The notes beneath the pieces are model-generated. The model saw only the letters and a program-made list of their open reading frames with translations. It did no database searches and was not told where the DNA came from. From positions 1 to 40,965 of IMG/VR virus record IMGVR_UViG_3300020442_001485: DNA of 40,965 bases, one strand, 5' to 3'. How positions within the stretch are numbered: the stretch's first letter is position 1; each line of letters starts with the position of its first letter. Both the position numbers and the translations under genes were made by a program. The DNA comes from a virus. This document shows, piece by piece, positions 24,014-31,222 of the stretch.

Positions 24014-24283
24014 ATGTCACATTTTATTAACATAGTATGGCCAGGCAAAGAAGAAGATGTAGATGGCATTGTTGCAGAACAAGTGCTAAACTGCACTGAC
24101 GAAGCACTTACTGAGTCTGAAACAACATATGAAGTATATGAGTCAGACAAAGGCGAAACTGTGCTTACTATAGACCTACACAAACAGGTAAACGAAGAAG
24201 AATCTAATGCTATTGCAGAAAGAGTAGCAAATAAACTGTTTGATATGGGTCATTCCAAGTTCGATATCGAAATCTCTGTATAA
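24014..24283 (+). CDS. Small acidic protein, unknown function
   Basis: The 89-residue product is strongly acidic (many Glu and Asp) with a mixed alpha/beta pattern (TVLTIDLHKQVNEEESNAIAERVANKLFDMG). TAGGAG lies just before the ATG, eight bases after the preceding stop, so it shares the late promoter at 23651. No family recognised. Its charge contrasts with the basic proteins that follow. Confidence 0.55.
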   Translation: MSHFINIVWPGKEEDVDGIVAEQVLNCTDEALTESETTYEVYESDKGETVLTIDLHKQVNEEESNAIAERVANKLFDMGHSKFDIEISV

Positions 24284-24292
24284 CCATTTAGT

Positions 24293-24300
24293 GATAAATA
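24293..24300 (+). promoter_or_regulatory. T4-type late promoter (GATAAATA) for the packaged-protein cluster
   Basis: GATAAATA with predicted +1 at 24306, inside a perfect 20-base palindrome (24301-24320). AAGGG and ATG 24331 follow. It would drive the gene run to about 30338. Confidence 0.7.
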
Positions 24301-24320
24301 CTTTATATTGCAATATAAAG
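24301..24320 (+). repeat. Perfect 20-base inverted repeat next to a late promoter
   Basis: The sequence CTTTATATTG followed by its exact complement CAATATAAAG starts one base after the late promoter box and spans the predicted +1. It could be a protein-binding operator or form a small hairpin near the mRNA 5' end. Confidence 0.6.
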
Positions 24321-24330
24321 GGTTATTCAC

Positions 24331-24702
24331 ATGACTAAGAAATTCGTAGATTATTTAAAAGAAGCAGAACTTCGCAGTCAGTCTATAGAAGAAACATATG
24401 ATGGTGATGATTTTTACCATACATATGGAGATATGTGGTTCAATGAGGACTACGTAGACGAGGCTGAATACCAAGGACGTAAAGTATCACTTGGTAAACC
24501 AATGCGTGGTGATGTTAAAAAATTCAAAGTATATGTAAGGGATCCAAAAACCAAGAATATTAAAAAAGTAAACTTTGGTGATCCTAACATGAAAATCAAA
24601 AAATCCAATCCAGCACGTAGACGTTCTTTCAGAGCCAGACATAACTGTGATAATCCAGGCCCAAGAACTAAAGCAAGATATTGGTCATGTAGAAAGTGGT
24701 AG
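24331..24702 (+). CDS. Basic Cys-containing protein with T4-like capsid-targeting N-terminus
   Basis: This 123-residue protein begins MTKKFVDYLKEAE, close in pattern to the T4 internal-protein leader MKTYQEFIAEAR ([YF]-x-x-[FY]-[IL]-x-E-A), with a possible cleavage after Leu-Lys-Glu. The middle is acidic. The C-terminal 45 residues are very basic and contain RRRSFRARHNC and RYWSC with KKVNFGDPNMKIKKS before, a module common in marine phages. A role as a head-packaged DNA-binding protein is inferred from the leader, the basic tail and late expression. It heads the gene cluster. Confidence 0.6.
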   Translation: MTKKFVDYLKEAELRSQSIEETYDGDDFYHTYGDMWFNEDYVDEAEYQGRKVSLGKPMRGDVKKFKVYVRDPKTKNIKKVNFGDPNMKIKKSNPARRRSFRARHNCDNPGPRTKARYWSCRKW

Positions 24703-24708
24703 ACAAAA

Positions 24709-25044
24709 ATGAAGTTTGATGATATAAATCCTAATGTGCAAGATAATAAACCATCATATGATGTGCCAAGTGATTTACACTGCCACATGAAAGACGATAC
24801 AAATTTTTATCGTAAAGCATACTATCCTACAATGTGCCAATGTCAACAGAGTTACAACAAGGGTGATGGTAATCAAGTGATTGGATTAATTATGCCAATG
24901 ATCGACAAAGGTGTAAACCATTACATTAAAAAGTTTGACTTACCTTATGAAGCAAACGATTTGATTTCAATAGATGAAAGAAAGGCATTGGCTCAATCAA
25001 TTTATGAGTCTGAAGTAGAAGCATTCAAAGAAGGCGAATACTAA
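24709..25044 (+). CDS. Conserved hypothetical phage protein
   Basis: The 111-residue protein has no leader of the type seen in its neighbours. It contains a Cys/His-bearing segment (LHCHMKDD near 23-30 and MCQCQQSYNKG near 42-52), then a helical C-terminus (SIDERKALAQSIYESEVEAF). The Cys/His pairs could bind metal. It shares a TAATG junction with the next gene. I recall similar short proteins in cyanophages but no function. Confidence 0.55.
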   Translation: MKFDDINPNVQDNKPSYDVPSDLHCHMKDDTNFYRKAYYPTMCQCQQSYNKGDGNQVIGLIMPMIDKGVNHYIKKFDLPYEANDLISIDERKALAQSIYESEVEAFKEGEY

Positions 25045-26003
25045 TGCTTTTAAGGGAAATATCAGAACCTAATAGAAGTGTAAGTTTTGCTTTAGGCAGA
25101 CTTAACCCTGCAACTGTTGGACATGGTTTACTTGTTGAAGCAGTTAAGCAAGGTCCAGGTGATGCTGTTTTGTTTTTAACAGATCGTCCTGCTAAACTTC
25201 CTACTGATCCCCTTAACCCAAATGAAAAATTAGATTGGGCAAGAAAAAGTTTTCCCGATATTAAAATAGAACTTACAAAAAATATTATGTTCGCCGCAAG
25301 TGATTTGTATGCAAGAGGTTATAGAAGTGTAACTTTTTTTGAAGGTGAAAATAAATTAGGTTCATTGTTAGAAAAATACAACGGTCAAAAATCTGCACAC
25401 GGATTTTTTGACTTTGAAGAAATTAAATTTGAAAGATTATCACGTAATCCTGATGCCGACGATGCCTCGGGTATGAGTGCAAGTAAAATGCGTCAAGCAG
25501 TAATTGACAAAAACTTTGAAGCATTTAGCAAAGGTGTAACTAAAGCGGCACAACCATATGCTAAAAAAATGTATGATAACTTATCAACAATACTTGGTAG
25601 CAAAGAAGAACAAATAGATGAATTTGCTCCTGTTGTATTTCAAACTTTAAGATATGGTAAACACGCATTAACACTTGGAAAATTTTTATGGAATAATAAA
25701 TGGTTAATTAGTTTTTCATTAGTTGCATGGAAAAGTATAAAATGGATTACCGATGCTATAGAATTTGTACAAGGAATAATTGATCATCCAATAGTAAAAG
25801 GTTTATTAAAATATGGATTACCAGCCGTAGGAGTTGCTATTGCTTTATATGGTGGTAAAAAATTATACGACGAATTAGTTACAGCAGAAAAAGAAGGCAA
25901 GTCTCGTAAAGAAATGACAAACATTATTAAAGACTTTAAACCAGATTCAAGTTATATTAAACAATTAGAAGATGAACTTGTTAATCAAATGAAGGCGGCG
26001 TAA
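25044..26003 (+). CDS. Nucleotidyltransferase-like protein with membrane-type C-terminus and capsid-targeting-like leader
   Basis: The 319-residue protein begins MLLREISE, a possible capsid-targeting leader with an Ile-Ser-Glu site at residue 8. Residues 12-180 resemble the cytidylyltransferase/NMN adenylyltransferase fold: GRLNPATVGH (18-27; family [ST]GRF.P.H.GH, here with one His lost) and GMSASKMRQA (about 143-152; family IS.T.LR). The C-terminal part has two hydrophobic stretches (about 220-245 and 257-275) and a charged tail. If packaged and injected it might act on nucleotides or on the inner membrane. Activity is uncertain. Confidence 0.6.
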   Translation: MLLREISEPNRSVSFALGRLNPATVGHGLLVEAVKQGPGDAVLFLTDRPAKLPTDPLNPNEKLDWARKSFPDIKIELTKNIMFAASDLYARGYRSVTFFEGENKLGSLLEKYNGQKSAHGFFDFEEIKFERLSRNPDADDASGMSASKMRQAVIDKNFEAFSKGVTKAAQPYAKKMYDNLSTILGSKEEQIDEFAPVVFQTLRYGKHALTLGKFLWNNKWLISFSLVAWKSIKWITDAIEFVQGIIDHPIVKGLLKYGLPAVGVAIALYGGKKLYDELVTAEKEGKSRKEMTNIIKDFKPDSSYIKQLEDELVNQMKAA

Positions 26004-26227
26004 TGGACATAGATACTTTAAAACAATTAGCAGGTGTAGGTGAATATTCTTTTAAAGGATTGCAACCTGTTGCTAAAGAAAACATTTCTATTACAGGTAC
26101 TGAAAAAAGACGCATTGAAAAAGAAAAAGGAATCAAGCCAGGCGATCCAGAATGGTTTAGATTATGGTTTAGCAGACCACATATGACTGGACAAATGCCT
26201 CCATTTAGAGGACGTAAGAAAAAATGA
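26003..26227 (+). CDS. Small basic protein, unknown function
   Basis: The 74-residue product starts with DTLKQLAGVGE, an element repeated in the 284-residue protein encoded from 28199 (AIKQLAG, LKTLAGIGE). A conserved-looking part follows (GTEKRRIEKEKGIKPGDPEWFRLWF) and a basic end. It overlaps both neighbours (TAATG at its start, ATGA at its end). The [VI]-G-E within the repeated element could be a head-protease site (inference). No named family. Confidence 0.55.
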   Translation: MDIDTLKQLAGVGEYSFKGLQPVAKENISITGTEKRRIEKEKGIKPGDPEWFRLWFSRPHMTGQMPPFRGRKKK

Positions 26228-28194
26228 AGGCGTTTCAAATCTTAGAAAATAAAATTAAACTGTCAACAGATCCAAAATGGTTTGGTGCAGAAATGGGTGA
26301 TTATAAACCTACTGGTCCAGTAGTTGATATTCCTATAAAGCAATTAGTTGGCTTTGAACCAGAGGACAAAATGAATGATCCTAAGAGCAAAGCAAAAGTA
26401 GATTCCATTGCAAAAGCAGTTCAAGATGGAAAAAATATACCACCTATAGTAGCAAGAAAATACAAAAGCGGATATCAAGTTATAGACGGACATCATCGTT
26501 TCTGGGGACAAAAGAAAGCAGGTGCTGATTCTTTAAAAGCACAAATTGTTCCGCCTGAAGATATTGAAGAAAGTTTACAGTTAAAAGAATTTGGCGGAAG
26601 AGTTGTACCAGGTGTAAACACAACACCAGATGTAGGTCCAGATGCGATTAAAAAACAAGCCGCCAAGTTTGGTTTCAAAGTAAACAAAGACGGCTATCCA
26701 CAAAATCATCCAAGAAAAATTAAAGGACCTAAAACCAATGTAGCATTTAATTTAGGTCTTGCAGAATCTACAAACGAAGTTACTGCAAAAGAATTATCCA
26801 GCGATACAGAAATTTATGTAGATATGGACGGTGTGCTTGTAGACTTCTTTGGTGAGTGGACAAAAATGATGGGTGTGAGTGATTGGAAACAGATTAAAAA
26901 TGTTGACGCCGCACTACAAAAAATTAGAGATACAGAAGATTTTTGGATTAATCTAAAACCTACTCCTAATGCAGATAAACTGTTAGGTATAATTAAAAAG
27001 ATTAAAGGTGAATACAATATACTTTCAGCACCGATGACCGGTGACCCAAGAGTTGAACCAAGCAAACGTGAATGGATCAAAAAGAACTTAACAGCATTTC
27101 CACCAAAAAAAGTTATTATTACTGTTGACAAACAAAAGTATGCCACACAGGCAGATGGTACACCAAACATTCTAATTGATGACTTTGGTAAAAATATTGC
27201 AAAATGGGAAGCATCAGGTGGTGTAGGATTCAAACATAAAGATCATAAGTTTGAACGTACTGCACAGAATTTAGCAAAACACTTTAAAACACCTGCAGAG
27301 TCATTAGATGAAATACTTGGCTTTGCAACACACAGTCCTAAACGTGCAACACGTACAGTTAAAAGACGTCCACCAGAAGAAGATAGTGTAAGAGATAAAA
27401 TTGCAAAACGAAGAGCGGCCGCGGCAAGAGGCGATAAAAATGCTTTTAGTCAAGCATGGAAAGATCCAGATAAAAAGAATGAAGGCGATATTATTCCTAA
27501 TCCAACAGGAGGTATTGCAGTAGATACTGATGCTCCTGATTATGATTTCATGAAGATGGGTAGAAATTTAGCCAACCCTGCTAATGCAGATAAATCAGAT
27601 ATGAATCCTATGGATCCTGATTTACCAATTTTTCCATACAGTAAAGAAGAAAGATTAGAAGTATTAAAAGCACTTAAAAAATTAGGTTATGAGTTTGATG
27701 ATATTGGCGGATATCAAGATACTAACTTTAGACCAGGCACTGATGGTGAAGCACCTCCACAAATCAAAGGCAAAGATACTGATGGACAAAAAGGTGTAAT
27801 GAAATTAAGCAACATAAAGCCTGTACAAAGAGCAAGAGACTTTAGCAAGTTAGCCAAACAATATCCAAAAGTAATGAGTGATTCATATGAACCTTTAGTA
27901 GTTGATCGTAAAGGTAGAATTGTAAACGGACATCATAGATATGATAGCCTACTTTTACAAGGTAAAGACATGGCTCGTGTTGTAATGCTAAACGATTATG
28001 TTGAAAGTATTACAGAAAACTTTGCAGACGGTAAAAAAAAGGGTAAATCACGCCCTGGCAGAGTCAAAAAAGCAGGTGCAAGTTGTAAAGGTAGTGTAAG
28101 TAGTTTACGTGCAAAGGCTCGTAAATACGGTGGCGAAAAGGGTAAAATGTACCACTGGTGTGCTAACATGAAGGGCGGTAAAAAAGGTAAATAG
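26224..28194 (+). CDS. ParB-like / HAD nucleotidase / ParB-like fusion with basic Cys tail
   Basis: The 656-residue protein starts MKAFQILEN, similar to the T4 leader MKTYQEFIAE. Domains in order: ParB/sulfiredoxin-like (about 25-115, DGHHRF at 88-93); HAD 5'(3')-deoxyribonucleotidase-like (about 195-355, DMDGVLVD with Asp200 and Asp202, late motif Asp319-Asp320); a disordered stretch (about 365-470); a second ParB-like domain (about 530-595, NGHHRYDS at 568-575); and a basic tail with Cys621 and Cys646 around SLRAKARKYGG. ParB-like domains may bind or cut DNA, and the HAD domain may dephosphorylate nucleotides. Inferred to be a packaged multifunctional protein. Confidence 0.75.
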   Translation: MKAFQILENKIKLSTDPKWFGAEMGDYKPTGPVVDIPIKQLVGFEPEDKMNDPKSKAKVDSIAKAVQDGKNIPPIVARKYKSGYQVIDGHHRFWGQKKAGADSLKAQIVPPEDIEESLQLKEFGGRVVPGVNTTPDVGPDAIKKQAAKFGFKVNKDGYPQNHPRKIKGPKTNVAFNLGLAESTNEVTAKELSSDTEIYVDMDGVLVDFFGEWTKMMGVSDWKQIKNVDAALQKIRDTEDFWINLKPTPNADKLLGIIKKIKGEYNILSAPMTGDPRVEPSKREWIKKNLTAFPPKKVIITVDKQKYATQADGTPNILIDDFGKNIAKWEASGGVGFKHKDHKFERTAQNLAKHFKTPAESLDEILGFATHSPKRATRTVKRRPPEEDSVRDKIAKRRAAAARGDKNAFSQAWKDPDKKNEGDIIPNPTGGIAVDTDAPDYDFMKMGRNLANPANADKSDMNPMDPDLPIFPYSKEERLEVLKALKKLGYEFDDIGGYQDTNFRPGTDGEAPPQIKGKDTDGQKGVMKLSNIKPVQRARDFSKLAKQYPKVMSDSYEPLVVDRKGRIVNGHHRYDSLLLQGKDMARVVMLNDYVESITENFADGKKKGKSRPGRVKKAGASCKGSVSSLRAKARKYGGEKGKMYHWCANMKGGKKGK

Positions 28195-28198
28195 TAGT

Positions 28199-29053
28199 AT
28201 GAAACTTAGAGAACTTACAATTAAAGAACAACCGGCTCCAGCACCGAATCCAGCAGGACAAGGCGCTCCAAACCCAGCACCAGAACAACCTGCTGTTAAG
28301 GCCGCAGGTGCAGTACAAAAAGTAGGACAAGGTGCTAAAATGGCCGCGGCTAAGATGGGTGCTAAAGGTGGCACAGGCGGTATGATGGCAAAGGGTTTAG
28401 ATAAACTTGCATCAGGTGGTGCATTAACAGGCAACCTTTCAAAACAGATTGCTCCATTTGCCAAACAACTTTCAACTATTTTATCAGACACTACTCTAAG
28501 AAACAAATTTATGATGCTTGTTAAACAAGCAGAAGCAGGTGCTAAAAAACAACAAGCGGCTCCAGAAAGTGATGTACAAGAATTAGACACTTCACTTAAA
28601 GGTAAAGACGATTACGAAGCAAAGAAAAAAGCATTGCAAGATATTCAAATGGATCCTAACACTTCTAAAGATAAAGATGTAGAAGATGAAATGAAAGACC
28701 GTTTAAAAAGATTAAAAAATCAAGCAAAAAAACAAAAAATTGAAGTTGAATCAAACGAAGAAGTAGATGCAATTAAACAATTAGCAGGTCTTATGTCAAC
28801 AGCAAAAGCACCAGACACTGCATATAATGATTTAAAAACACTTGCCGGTATAGGTGAAGCCGCAACAGCAGGAGCAACTTCCTCTGGTAATATTGCAAGT
28901 GTAAGCAATCCTGCTCATGCATACGGACAACGTCCACGTGATGATAAAGGATTACCAAAAGCACCACAAAAGAAAAACAAAGACGGTACTACAAAAAATG
29001 CATTAGATATGGACAGCAGTTTTTTTGGGGCACCAGTTAAGAGGAACTCGTAA
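28199..29053 (+). CDS. Disordered Ala/Pro/Gly/Lys-rich protein with capsid-targeting-like leader
   Basis: The 284-residue protein begins MKLRELTIKE, matching the M-x-[LY]-R-E-[IL] leader of its neighbours with an Ile-Lys-Glu site at residue 10. A Pro/Ala/Gly-rich segment (11-80), a helical part (90-120) and a long Lys/Asp/Glu coiled region follow. Two copies of an [LI]K[QT]LAG element occur near 197 and 222. No enzyme motif. It could be an internal head or scaffold protein. Its stop overlaps the next ATG (TAATG). Confidence 0.55.
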   Translation: MKLRELTIKEQPAPAPNPAGQGAPNPAPEQPAVKAAGAVQKVGQGAKMAAAKMGAKGGTGGMMAKGLDKLASGGALTGNLSKQIAPFAKQLSTILSDTTLRNKFMMLVKQAEAGAKKQQAAPESDVQELDTSLKGKDDYEAKKKALQDIQMDPNTSKDKDVEDEMKDRLKRLKNQAKKQKIEVESNEEVDAIKQLAGLMSTAKAPDTAYNDLKTLAGIGEAATAGATSSGNIASVSNPAHAYGQRPRDDKGLPKAPQKKNKDGTTKNALDMDSSFFGAPVKRNS

Positions 29054-29490
29054 TGAAAGAAAAAGATCTTAAAGAAACAGGGTTAGCGGATTTAGCCTAT
29101 AAAGCAGAAGCAGATCACGAAGTTCAGATGGCTCGTGCTCAACTATACAAAATTGGCAAGTACGCAATTAAAATGCACGAAATGTTAAAAGGTGTTTCAG
29201 AACAAGAAGGACTTGAAGGTTGGGTGCAATCTAAAATTACTAAAGCGGCAGACTATATGGGTGCAGTATATCACCATATGGATTACGAACAAAAATTTGA
29301 CGAAGTTCAAGAAGCAAAAGCAAAACCAGACTTCCTTGATATGGATAAAGATGGCGACAAGAAAGAGCCTATGAAAAAAGCAATCAAGGATAAAGAAGCG
29401 AAAAAAGATAAAAAAGAAGAGAGTTACAAAGACACACTTGCTAATAAATTAGCAGAGAATCTTCAAAAAAAAAGACTGAACGCTCTCTAA
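29053..29490 (+). CDS. Helical protein with EF-hand-like loop; 5' part of a probable frameshifted gene
   Basis: Zero-frame product of 145 residues. Residues about 15-80 form a helical domain (MARAQLYKIGKYAIKMHEML, then WVQSKITKAADYM) that I recall from marine phage proteins. Residues about 97-108 read DMDKDGDKKEPM, an EF-hand-like calcium loop. The last residues after a run of nine A (RLNAL) do not look like coding sequence, whereas the -1 frame continues smoothly into the next ORF. A -1 shift at 29466-29472 would join both into one protein of about 257 residues. Confidence 0.65.
   Translation: MKEKDLKETGLADLAYKAEADHEVQMARAQLYKIGKYAIKMHEMLKGVSEQEGLEGWVQSKITKAADYMGAVYHHMDYEQKFDEVQEAKAKPDFLDMDKDGDKKEPMKKAIKDKEAKKDKKEESYKDTLANKLAENLQKKRLNAL
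29466..29472 (+). other. Candidate -1 ribosomal slippery site (A AAA AAA)
   Basis: Within the run of nine A (29465-29473), zero-frame codons CAA AAA AAA AGA allow a -1 slip to AAA AAA AAG. The -1 frame is then open through KTERSLTPGEEKKKEK into the ORF with ATG 29532, which itself lacks a properly spaced ribosome-binding site. A homopolymer indel in the sequence is the alternative explanation. Confidence 0.5.
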
Positions 29491-29531
29491 CTCCAGGCGA
29501 AGAAAAGAAAAAAGAAAAATACGTCAAAGGC

Positions 29532-29825
29532 ATGAAAAAAGCCAAAGGCGATTTTAAAGATCGTTATGGAGATGACGCAGAAGCAGTTATGTATGCAACT
29601 GCAACTAAGATGGCTAAGAAAGAATCTAAACAGCCAGTATTAGAAGACTACGTAAACAAACCAATTACAGAAGCAGAATTTGACGAAGCGGCTGGCAAAA
29701 AAGATGCTTGTTATCACAAAGTGAAAAGAAGATATAAAGTTTGGCCAAGTGCTTACGCCTCAGGTGCATTAGTACAATGCAGAAAGAAAGGCGCAAAGAA
29801 TTGGGGAAACAGTAAGAAGAAGTAA
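29532..29825 (+). CDS. Basic Cys-containing protein; 3' part of a probable frameshifted gene
   Basis: From ATG 29532 this gives 97 residues, but the frame is open upstream to the A run at 29465 and the preceding 20 codons read like normal protein (SLTPGEEKKKEKYVKG). The product has DFKDRYGDDAEAVMYATATKMAKKE (about 7-31), then a module KKDACYHKVKRRYKVWPSAY with a second Cys in LVQCRKKGAKNWG, found in many marine phage proteins. The tail is strongly basic with a Cys pair 24 residues apart, possibly DNA- or metal-binding. AGG lies only one base before the ATG, too close for normal initiation. Confidence 0.65.
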   Translation: MKKAKGDFKDRYGDDAEAVMYATATKMAKKESKQPVLEDYVNKPITEAEFDEAAGKKDACYHKVKRRYKVWPSAYASGALVQCRKKGAKNWGNSKKK

Positions 29826-29826
29826 T

Positions 29827-30219
29827 ATGCTTTTAAGAGAACTTATAGAAGGAACACGTTGTTGGAAGGGTTACGAAAAGAAGGGCATGAAAACCATGTT
29901 CGGAAAACGTGTACCCAACTGCGTTAAAAAGGAAGATATAGACTTCTGTGTAAACTGTGGTAACTTGCTGTTTGCAGAAGATTTAAATGAAGACCTTAAA
30001 AAGTGGTTCAAACAAAAGTGGGTACGCTTTGGCCCAGATGGAAAAATTAGAGGCGACTGTGCAAGAGGCAGTAGCAGTGAAGGTAAGCCTAAGTGTTTGC
30101 CAAGAAGCAAAGCACATTCATTAGGTAAAAAAGGTCGTAAAAAGGCCGCAAGTCGTAAGCGTCGCGAAGATCCAAACAAAAACAGACGCGGTAAAGCCAA
30201 GAACGTAAAAACCAAATGA
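29827..30219 (+). CDS. Very basic Cys-containing protein with capsid-targeting-like leader
   Basis: The 130-residue protein begins MLLRELIEG with a Leu-Ile-Glu site at residue 8. It has a TRCWKGYEKKGMKTMFGKRVPNC segment (two Cys), CVNCGNLLFAEDL (CxxC), then KWVRFGPDGKIRGDC and a Lys/Arg-rich C-terminus (about 90-130). The several Cys pairs suggest zinc binding and the basic tail DNA binding. It starts one base after the preceding stop and overlaps the next gene by four bases. Inferred to be a packaged DNA-binding protein. Confidence 0.65.
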   Translation: MLLRELIEGTRCWKGYEKKGMKTMFGKRVPNCVKKEDIDFCVNCGNLLFAEDLNEDLKKWFKQKWVRFGPDGKIRGDCARGSSSEGKPKCLPRSKAHSLGKKGRKKAASRKRREDPNKNRRGKAKNVKTK

Positions 30220-30338
30220 GGTATAGAGAAATACTTCCAGAAAAATGGTCAGCAAAATACAAGAAAAGCATCAACTGTTCTAACCCTAAAGGCTTCTCTC
30301 AAAAGGCCCATTGTGCAGGGCGTAAAAAGAAAAAATAA
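30216..30338 (+). CDS. 40-residue basic Cys-containing peptide
   Basis: ATG 30216 overlaps the preceding TGA (ATGA). The product starts MRYREILPE, again the M-x-[LY]-R-E-[IL] pattern, and contains INCSNPKGFSQKAHC (Cys21, His32, Cys33) and a terminal run of Lys/Arg. Short phage peptides with CSNPKGFSQKAHC-like sequences are common in marine phage genomes. Its TAA touches the late promoter at 30337. It is too short for most gene callers, but leader, coupling and motif support it. Confidence 0.65.
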   Translation: MRYREILPEKWSAKYKKSINCSNPKGFSQKAHCAGRKKKK

Positions 30339-30344
30339 TAAATA
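30337..30344 (+). promoter_or_regulatory. T4-type late promoter variant (AATAAATA)
   Basis: AATAAATA overlaps the stop codon of the 40-residue peptide. Predicted +1 is 30350, followed by AAGGAG (30363-30368) and ATG 30373. It deviates from the local consensus only in the first base. Confidence 0.55.
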
Positions 30345-30372
30345 CATATAGATTAACTTAATAAGGAGTCCT

Positions 30373-31026
30373 ATGGCTTTTCTCGTCCATAACCTACCAC
30401 CTATAGAAGTATATGTAAAGAAGGAATACCTTTACGATTTACAAAAAGGTTATGGAGAACTTACTCCTGGGATATGGGTTAGCATTAGAAGTATAATGGG
30501 CAAGGCATTATACGTAGAAACACTCCTTACAGAATACGGTGCATTATACGATAAACTACCTTTGAGTGCATTTGTTTGGAAAGAGAATTACGACAAAGAT
30601 AATCAACTACCTTTAGACACATTACAGATATGGGATTGTTTTGATTACGATATTACAGTAATTAAAAAGCCATTACTTTGCGATTGTGAATTCTTTGGCA
30701 AGGATAAGAAAATGCACAAGGGTGAATATATGTTTACACTTGATACTTGCCATGCCGACAACAATAGATTGAATACAAATTTTTCAGAACATGATCCAGA
30801 ACATAAATCATTTAATTTTATAAAATTAGATAATGGACAGTTTGCGGCACAACCAAACAACAGAACAATTTTTACAGATCAAAGTTTAGTCCTTGGTGAA
30901 CGCAAAAGACCAGATTTCAAAGTTTGCACACAAAATTACACAGTAGAAAATAATCCAAAATGGTCCGTAGGTCATACCGACGAATGGCAGTATAAGACAA
31001 AGGACGAAGAAGGTGAATCCAGTTAA
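30373..31026 (+). CDS. Conserved cyanophage-type protein of unknown function
   Basis: The 217-residue protein has a well-defined pattern (HNLPPIEVYVKKEYLYD at 6-22, ALYDKLPLSAF near 57-67, then FNFIKLDNGQFAAQPNNR and DFKVCTQNYTVE) that I associate with a family conserved in marine T4-like phages without known function. It is mixed alpha/beta with several Cys in the middle (CDCEFFG). It has a late promoter variant and a strong ribosome-binding site and overlaps the next gene by 14 bases. A structural or host-directed role cannot be decided from sequence. Confidence 0.6.
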   Translation: MAFLVHNLPPIEVYVKKEYLYDLQKGYGELTPGIWVSIRSIMGKALYVETLLTEYGALYDKLPLSAFVWKENYDKDNQLPLDTLQIWDCFDYDITVIKKPLLCDCEFFGKDKKMHKGEYMFTLDTCHADNNRLNTNFSEHDPEHKSFNFIKLDNGQFAAQPNNRTIFTDQSLVLGERKRPDFKVCTQNYTVENNPKWSVGHTDEWQYKTKDEEGESS

Positions 31027-31222
31027 CAGGAAAGAAGCATATAGGCTTTTCTGGATTGTTAAAGGACATTTAAACACAACTGAACAATGTATCTTAGATT
31101 GTTACGATTCTTATTTTAAACGTGTATGGTATAACGAAGAAGCATACTTGCACGAAGACGGATTCGAAGAAGCCTACCAAAAAGTAGTAAATGCCAATAA
31201 ACAAGTTGACAACTACTCCTGA
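31013..31222 (+). CDS. Small hypothetical protein
   Basis: The 69-residue product starts at GTG 31013 with GAAGAAGG upstream, overlapping the previous gene. It is aromatic-rich and helical (EAYRLFWIVKGHLNTTEQC, YDSYFKRVWYNEEAYL). Nothing identifies its function. The -35 box of the next promoter lies in its last codons. Confidence 0.5.
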   Translation: MNPVNRKEAYRLFWIVKGHLNTTEQCILDCYDSYFKRVWYNEEAYLHEDGFEEAYQKVVNANKQVDNYS

